From assembly GCA_963678075.2 (NCBI GenBank), contig CAXXPK010000005.1:1-64000 (forward strand): a stretch of DNA of 64,000 bases. The letters are read 5' to 3'. A program made the position numbers and the translations under genes. This document shows, one piece after another, positions 59,838-64,000 of the stretch (the first letter of the stretch is position 1; every line of letters begins with the position of its first letter). The notes below the pieces were generated by a model. It ran no database searches. It was not told where the DNA came from and saw nothing but the letters and a program-made list of their open reading frames with translations. The stretch is from Oleispirillum sp963678075 (lineage in GTDB: Bacteria; Pseudomonadota; Alphaproteobacteria; Rhodospirillales; Rhodospirillaceae).

Positions 59838-60455
59838 TGACGTTATCAAATTCCCGAAAAAAAGCGAAAATAGCGTCAGAATCAGCTTGTTTTCATGGTT
59901 TTAGGAGCAAAAATGCGAAGTATGCATACATAAGCATGTGTCTGAGAAATTCGCCTTTTCAGCCGAATCACTGCAGCCGTTTCTTTTGCTATCTTCGGAT
60001 TAACTCTGCCCCTGGAAGTCGGAGCTTGCGTTCGGTCAGCTTCACCGACCCGATGGTTTCCTAATTCGGTATGGATCGTCCTTGTCGGTCGGACGCTTGG
60101 GCGTTCAGGGGCGGGGTGTTGACGCGCCCGGCCCCCGCACACGGCGGTGGCAAGCACACCCACCCTACCGCGCCCTGCGCCTCATCCAAGTCCGCGCAGG
60201 TTAGATAGAGCCCTATCTAACTCAAGTGTCTCGCCAACCGATTTTCGCGCGAAACACCACCCAAGAAACGCAGTCTCCCCCCGCCACGCCGGCGCATTAA
60301 ATATGCCCCGATTTCTGCACTGCCGAACCGGCCCAAAAGTGGCCCAGTCCCTGCGGTTCTTACAGCAATTCCGTGGTGCGCAATCTCTGCAAAATTAGGC
60401 GTAAATTCGGCACGGGGAAAAGGATGGGGAATGCGTTTTAAGCTGCTGCCGGTTT
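59838..60455. other. Non-coding, AT-richer stretch
   Basis: About 620 bases without a credible gene. The first 170 bases are unusually AT-rich. A perfect inverted repeat GTTAGATAG-AGCC-CTATCTAAC lies at 60200-60221, in form like a repressor site, but no promoter-gene pair next to it is evident. Confidence 0.45.
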
Positions 60456-60690
60456 TGTGGACAGGCAGTTAAGCTAATCCCGCCATCTTTTCGAATGCAA
60501 CCGGGCTGACGTAGCCCAGGGTCGAATGCCGATGGATGACATTATAAAAGTGTTCGACGTAATCGAACACATCGGCTCTCGCCTGATCCCTTGTCCTGTA
60601 GACTTTGAGTGCCGTTCTCTCGGTTTTCAGGGATGAGAAGAAGCTCTCCATGGCGGCATTGTCCCAGACGTTCCCCGATCTGCTCATCGA
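60456..60690 (-). mobile_element. IS3-family remnant (right end with orfB C-terminus)
   Basis: The end TGTGGACAGGCAGTTAAGC resembles IS3-type termini. The open frame 60469-60687 reads MSRSGNVWDNAAMESFFSSLKTER and FYNVIHRHSTLGYVSPVAFE, the last part of an IS3 OrfB integrase core with the catalytic Glu in MESFFSSLK. The left three quarters of the IS are absent. Confidence 0.88.
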
Positions 60691-60787
60691 ACATGATGAC
60701 GCCGAGGATGGTCAGCACGTTGGGTGTGAACACTCCGCCGAAGGTGCCGAACTTGACCGGGGTCTTTTCCGTCGTTCTTGCCGACAT
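60691..60787 (-). pseudogene. N-terminal stub of an APC/cation-chloride-type transporter
   Basis: From ATG 60787: MSARTTEKTPVKFGTFGGVFTPNVLTILGVIMF, matching the first helix of amino-acid permease/Na-K-Cl cotransporter-like proteins (LGTFGGVFxPxxLTILGVIMYLR). It then runs into the IS3 remnant. Confidence 0.65.
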
Positions 60788-60925
60788 TTCTGGGAGCCCC
60801 GCAGGACGCCCCATGGTCGTGCCGACAAAGCGCCGCCCCGGCAAGAGGACTCAGGTCGCTTTTTCAGGGGGACGTCCCCCGTTCGTCCGGGATTCGAAAC
60901 CGTGCGCCCCCACCAATCCAATCCC

Positions 60926-60958
60926 CCCCGGAAACAGGACGTTTCCGGGGGGGGGGGG
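60926..60958. repeat. Hairpin with G13 homopolymer
   Basis: CCCCCCCGGAAAC-AGGAC-GTTTCCGGGGGGG... forms a near-perfect stem ending in thirteen G. It lies just downstream of the chemoreceptor stop and may act as its terminator, although no T-tract follows. Confidence 0.5.
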
Positions 60959-60973
60959 GTGATCTTCTGTAAC

Positions 60974-62600
60974 TCAGGCGGAGAGCACCTGCTGCGAGGC
61001 GGTACCGGTTTCCCCCGCCGCGTTGCTGACCCCAGCGATGTTGGACGCGATTTCCTGGGTTCCAAGGGCGGCTTGTTGGACGTTGCGGGCGATTTCCGCG
61101 GCCGCGGCGGACTGTTCCTCCACCGCCGAGGCGATTGCCGCCGAGACCTGGTTGATTTCCGATATCCGATCGACGATGCCGCCGATGGCGACCACCACGT
61201 CCTGCGTGGACAACTGCACGGCGGCGATCTGGGTCCCGATTTCGTCGGTCGCCTTGGCGGTTTGATTGGCCAAGTTCTTGACCTCGCCCGCGACCACGGC
61301 GAATCCCTTGCCCATGTCGCCTGCGCGCGCCGCCTCGATCGTGGCGTTCAGGGCCAGCAGGTTGGTCTGGCTGGCGATGTCGGTGATCATGTTGATCACG
61401 GCCCCGATGTGAGAGGAACTTTCCGCCAGGCTCTTGACGGTCGGCGTTGGTCTTGCGGGCCTCTTCGGTGGCTTGCTGGCTGATCTGGTTGGCCTGTTCC
61501 ACCTGGCGCCCGATTTCGGTGACCGAGGCGGACAACTGTTCGGCGGCTGACGCCACGGTCTGCACGCTGGCCGATGCCTCTTCGGTGGCGGCGGCCACGA
61601 TTCCCGACTGGCGACTGGTCTGTTCGGCGCTGGCCGAAAGGGTCTGGGCGGTGGCATCCATTTCGGTGCAGGCGCCGCTGACGATTTCCAGGACGTTGGA
61701 AACCGGCTGGTCGAAGGCCTGGGTCAGGGCCTCGATCTTCGCGGCGCGGCGCGGCGCGGCGCGGCGTTCGCGTTCGGCGCGAGCGGCTTCTTGCGCGGCG
61801 GACAGGCGTTCCGCTTCGATCGCGTTCTGCTTGAACACTTCCACGGCTTCGGCCATGGCGCCGACTTCGTCCTTGCGTCCGTGCGCCGGGATTTCAATGG
61901 TCTTGTTTCCCGCCGCCAACTGCCGCATGGCGTCGGTCATCGCCAGCAGTGGCGATCCGATGCCGGTCTTCATCGCCAACCCGGAACCCAGGGCCAGAAC
62001 CACCGCGATGCACGCCAAGGCAATCGTTTCGAAGGTTGCGGTCCGTTTGATCTCAACGGCTTCCGTGGCCGACTTCTCAGCGCCGGACTGGCTCAGCGCG
62101 ACCAGTTTTTCGATCGCCGTGGACATTTTCAAATACGTCGCGCGGGACTGGCCGCTTTTCACGCGTGCCGCACCGTCCTGGTTCTGTCGCGAAAGGGTGA
62201 TAATCTCGGCCAGCTCGGCATTGTAGGCGGTGTACGTCGTCTTGAAATCTTGAAGTGTGCTTTTGCCTTCCGGCGTGGTCAGCAGGCCTTCAAGGGTGGT
62301 GGTGGTGTCCGCGACCTTTTGTTTGTATGCGGCGTTCAATTCCTCGATCGTCTTATATTCGTCCGCGTCTTCGGCGACGATGTGCATGTACTCGGTGGTG
62401 CGCTGCGCGGTCATCAGGAAATGCAGTTTCCGGGCGTTCGTAACGGTTGGCATCCAGTGATCGGAAATGTTGCTGCTTGCTTTTCCGAGGCCCGATATTT
62501 GGACCATCGATATCCCGCTCAGAGACATGACGAGCACGGTGATCGCGGAAAATACGACAAGGAGTTTCTTGCCGATTCGAAGGTTATTGAACCAGGACAT
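60974..62600 (-). pseudogene. Methyl-accepting chemotaxis protein, one frameshift
   Basis: MSWFNNLRIGKKLLVVFSAITVLVMSLSGISM gives the first membrane helix. A periplasmic four-helix-bundle sensor (about 40-185) follows, then a second helix (FETIALACIAVVLALGSGLAM), HAMP (about 210-265) and the signalling domain. At ARKTN the frame changes (one extra base near 61440), then TVKSLAESSSHIGAVINMITDIASQTNLLALNATIEAARAG (the CheA/CheW hairpin tip region) continues to the stop at 60974. Intact it would be about 542 residues. Confidence 0.85.
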
Positions 62601-62965
62601 TTTTCTTCCTAATGGTTTGCGCGGCGTTCCCTTGCGCCCATTCGCGGGGGGCATAAATAGACAGCCGATGTGTTCTTTGCAATGGCTATTATAGTGATAT
62701 TCATGGCCTTTGTAAGGTTGTCTGGAACATGTCCATACCGTCAAGATGCAACCCAGGGGCTATTTCTCGCCAACAAAACGGGTGGACGCAATTTCGGGTT
62801 GCTTCCCGCCTTTCTGGGGGGCAGGCTTGCTCCCGCTCGGCGGGCGAACGTGTGGAATTATTGTGGCCCGAGTAAGACGCGGTGCGCATCGCGTCGCGCG
62901 CCGGGGGCGGACTGGATGTTGGGGTGCGATTGCCCGTCTTCATCGTGGATCAGGAGGTCCCGACC

Positions 62966-63169
62966 ATGCCCTTCGTGAACATCAAGATCACGCCCGACGG
63001 GGCGACGCCGGAAAAGAAGGCCGAGTTGATCGCGGGTGTTACCGCTTTGCTGCGCGACACCCTGGGTAAGAACCCGGCGACCACCGTCGTCGTCATCGAC
63101 GTGGTGGAGACCGACAATTGGGGAATCGGTGGCGAGACGGTGACCGCCCGTCGCGCCAAGGCGCCCTAG
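62966..63169 (+). CDS. 4-oxalocrotonate tautomerase family protein
   Basis: 67 residues starting MPFVNIKITPDGATPEKKAELIAGVTALLRDTLGK. After Met removal Pro1 is the catalytic base, as in this family; VVVIDVVETDNWGIGGE completes the beta-alpha-beta fold. The length matches small tautomerases acting on unsaturated keto acids; the substrate is unknown. The longer upstream frame lacks features. Confidence 0.92.
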   Translation: MPFVNIKITPDGATPEKKAELIAGVTALLRDTLGKNPATTVVVIDVVETDNWGIGGETVTARRAKAP

Positions 63170-63175
63170 GGCGGG

Positions 63176-64000
63176 TCAGGTCTCCGTCGGGTCGGAAAAC
63201 TGCAAGGCGTGCAGACGGGCATACAGGCCGCCCGCTTCCAGAAGGGTTTGGTGCGGCCCGGATTCGACGACGCGGCCCTTGTCGAAGACGTGAATGACGT
63301 CGGCGTCGCGGATGGTGGACAGGCGGTGCGCGATGACGATGGTGGTGCGGCCTTTCATCAGCCGCGCCAGGGCCTGCTGGATCAGGCGTTCGGATTCGGT
63401 ATCCAAAGCGCTGGTCGCTTCGTCCAGCAGCAGAATCGGCGCATCCTTGAGAATCGCGCGAGCGATCGCGATGCGCTGGCGTTGGCCGCCCGACAGGCGC
63501 ATTCCGTGTTCGCCGACACGGGTCTCGTACCCCTGCGGCAATTCGGCGATGAAGTCTGCGGCGGCGGCCTCGGCGGCGGCCTTGATCGCGTCGTCGTCGG
63601 CGTCGAGCCGACCGTAGCGGATGTTGTTGGCGATGGTGTCGTCGAACAACACGACCTCTTGGCTGACGATCGCCATCGCGTCGCGCAGGCTTGCGAAACT
63701 GGATTGCCGCACGTCGATGCCGTTGACCAGGACACGGCCCTGGTTGGCGTCATAGAAACGCGGAATCAGCCCGAACACCGTGCTTTTGCCCGCCCCCGAG
63801 GGGCCGACCAGGGCGGCGATGCCGCCCGCCGGAGCCTCGAACGAGACGCCGTTCAGGGCGAAGTCCTCGCCGTTGTAGGAAAAGCGCACGTCCTCGAACC
63901 GCACCGCGCCGGAAACTCGCGGCACCGCCACCGGGGTTTCGACCTCGGTCAGCGCCGGGGTGCGGTCGATCAGCGCGAAGACGCGGGCGGCGGCGGCCAG
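63176..64000 (-). CDS. MsbA-like ABC exporter, C-terminal ATPase part (continues past window)
   Basis: About 275 residues visible: the end of the membrane-domain linker (RVFALIDRTPAL), then the ATPase with VRFEDVRFSYNGEDFALNGVSFEAPAG, Walker A GPSGAGKSTVFGL, Q-loop VSQEVVLFDDTIANNIRYG, signature LSGGQRQRIAIARAIL, Walker B ILLLDEATSALD and H-loop IAHRLSTI. The type fits lipid A/multidrug half-exporters; the membrane half lies outside the window. Confidence 0.92.
   Translation of the reverse strand: MAAAARVFALIDRTPALTEVETPVAVPRVSGAVRFEDVRFSYNGEDFALNGVSFEAPAGGIAALVGPSGAGKSTVFGLIPRFYDANQGRVLVNGIDVRQSSFASLRDAMAIVSQEVVLFDDTIANNIRYGRLDADDDAIKAAAEAAAADFIAELPQGYETRVGEHGMRLSGGQRQRIAIARAILKDAPILLLDEATSALDTESERLIQQALARLMKGRTTIVIAHRLSTIRDADVIHVFDKGRVVESGPHQTLLEAGGLYARLHALQFSDPTET

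Overview
The window looks like high-GC alphaproteobacterial chromosome, most plausibly Rhodospirillales (Magnetospirillum/Rhodospirillum-like). The evidence is a long-form RibA, a 1618-residue NAD-glutamate dehydrogenase, a TIGR02300-type protein, a fused TAXI-TRAP permease and the def-fmt-truA neighbourhood. The genus is inference; no rRNA is present.

Layout. 1-4.0 kb: a ThiE-like fragment, yggS, a broken hypothetical, ribA and an OmpR-type regulator with a degenerate receiver. 4.0-5.1 kb: gene debris and IS5-family copy A. 5.2-12.5 kb: lolA-ftsK, a wrecked dapC-like gene, a membrane protein, a GNAT gene, Trm112-like and LON-domain genes and a CnoX-like thioredoxin/TPR protein. 12.7-16.5 kb: tRNA-Gly, a DUF2799-like gene, a cupin, and remnants of LysR and RpiR regulators before a class III aminotransferase. 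16.6-20.3 kb: a TAXI-type TRAP uptake system. 20.3-27.6 kb: an MFS carrier, a DUF4236-like protein, an orphan LivF and NAD-GDH. 27.7-31.7 kb: IS copy B and a giant FIST-PAS histidine kinase. 31.9-38.6 kb: racemase, Ca/Na antiporter, an ArsR-permease-thioredoxin operon, truA, def-fmt and rmuC.

39-60.8 kb is an accessory, decaying region. It holds a second IS with a passenger gene, a small lipoprotein operon, two pieces of one transketolase-like gene 14 kb apart, IS copies C, D and E, a truncated polysaccharide-export operon (asnB, ABC permease, ABC ATPase, sulfotransferase stub), a PemK/Phd-like toxin-antitoxin pair, a class II ribonucleotide reductase, tRNA-Ala and several unknown genes. 60.9-64 kb holds a chemoreceptor, a tautomerase and the end of an MsbA-like exporter.

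The most distinctive signals are these. (1) An IS carries a non-transposase gene whose ATG overlaps the transposase stop, and a 60-bp scar of the same IS end lies elsewhere. (2) Five copies of one IS5-family element include four visibly damaged ones; two of these have deletions between short direct repeats. (3) Many genes carry internal deletions, single-base frameshifts (often in homopolymers) or in-frame TAG codons. Some frameshifts may be sequence errors, but large deletions in dapC, lysR, the transketolase-like gene, the ArsP-like permease and a transposase are unlikely to be. (4) A mosaic intergenic repeat family occurs at three sites.
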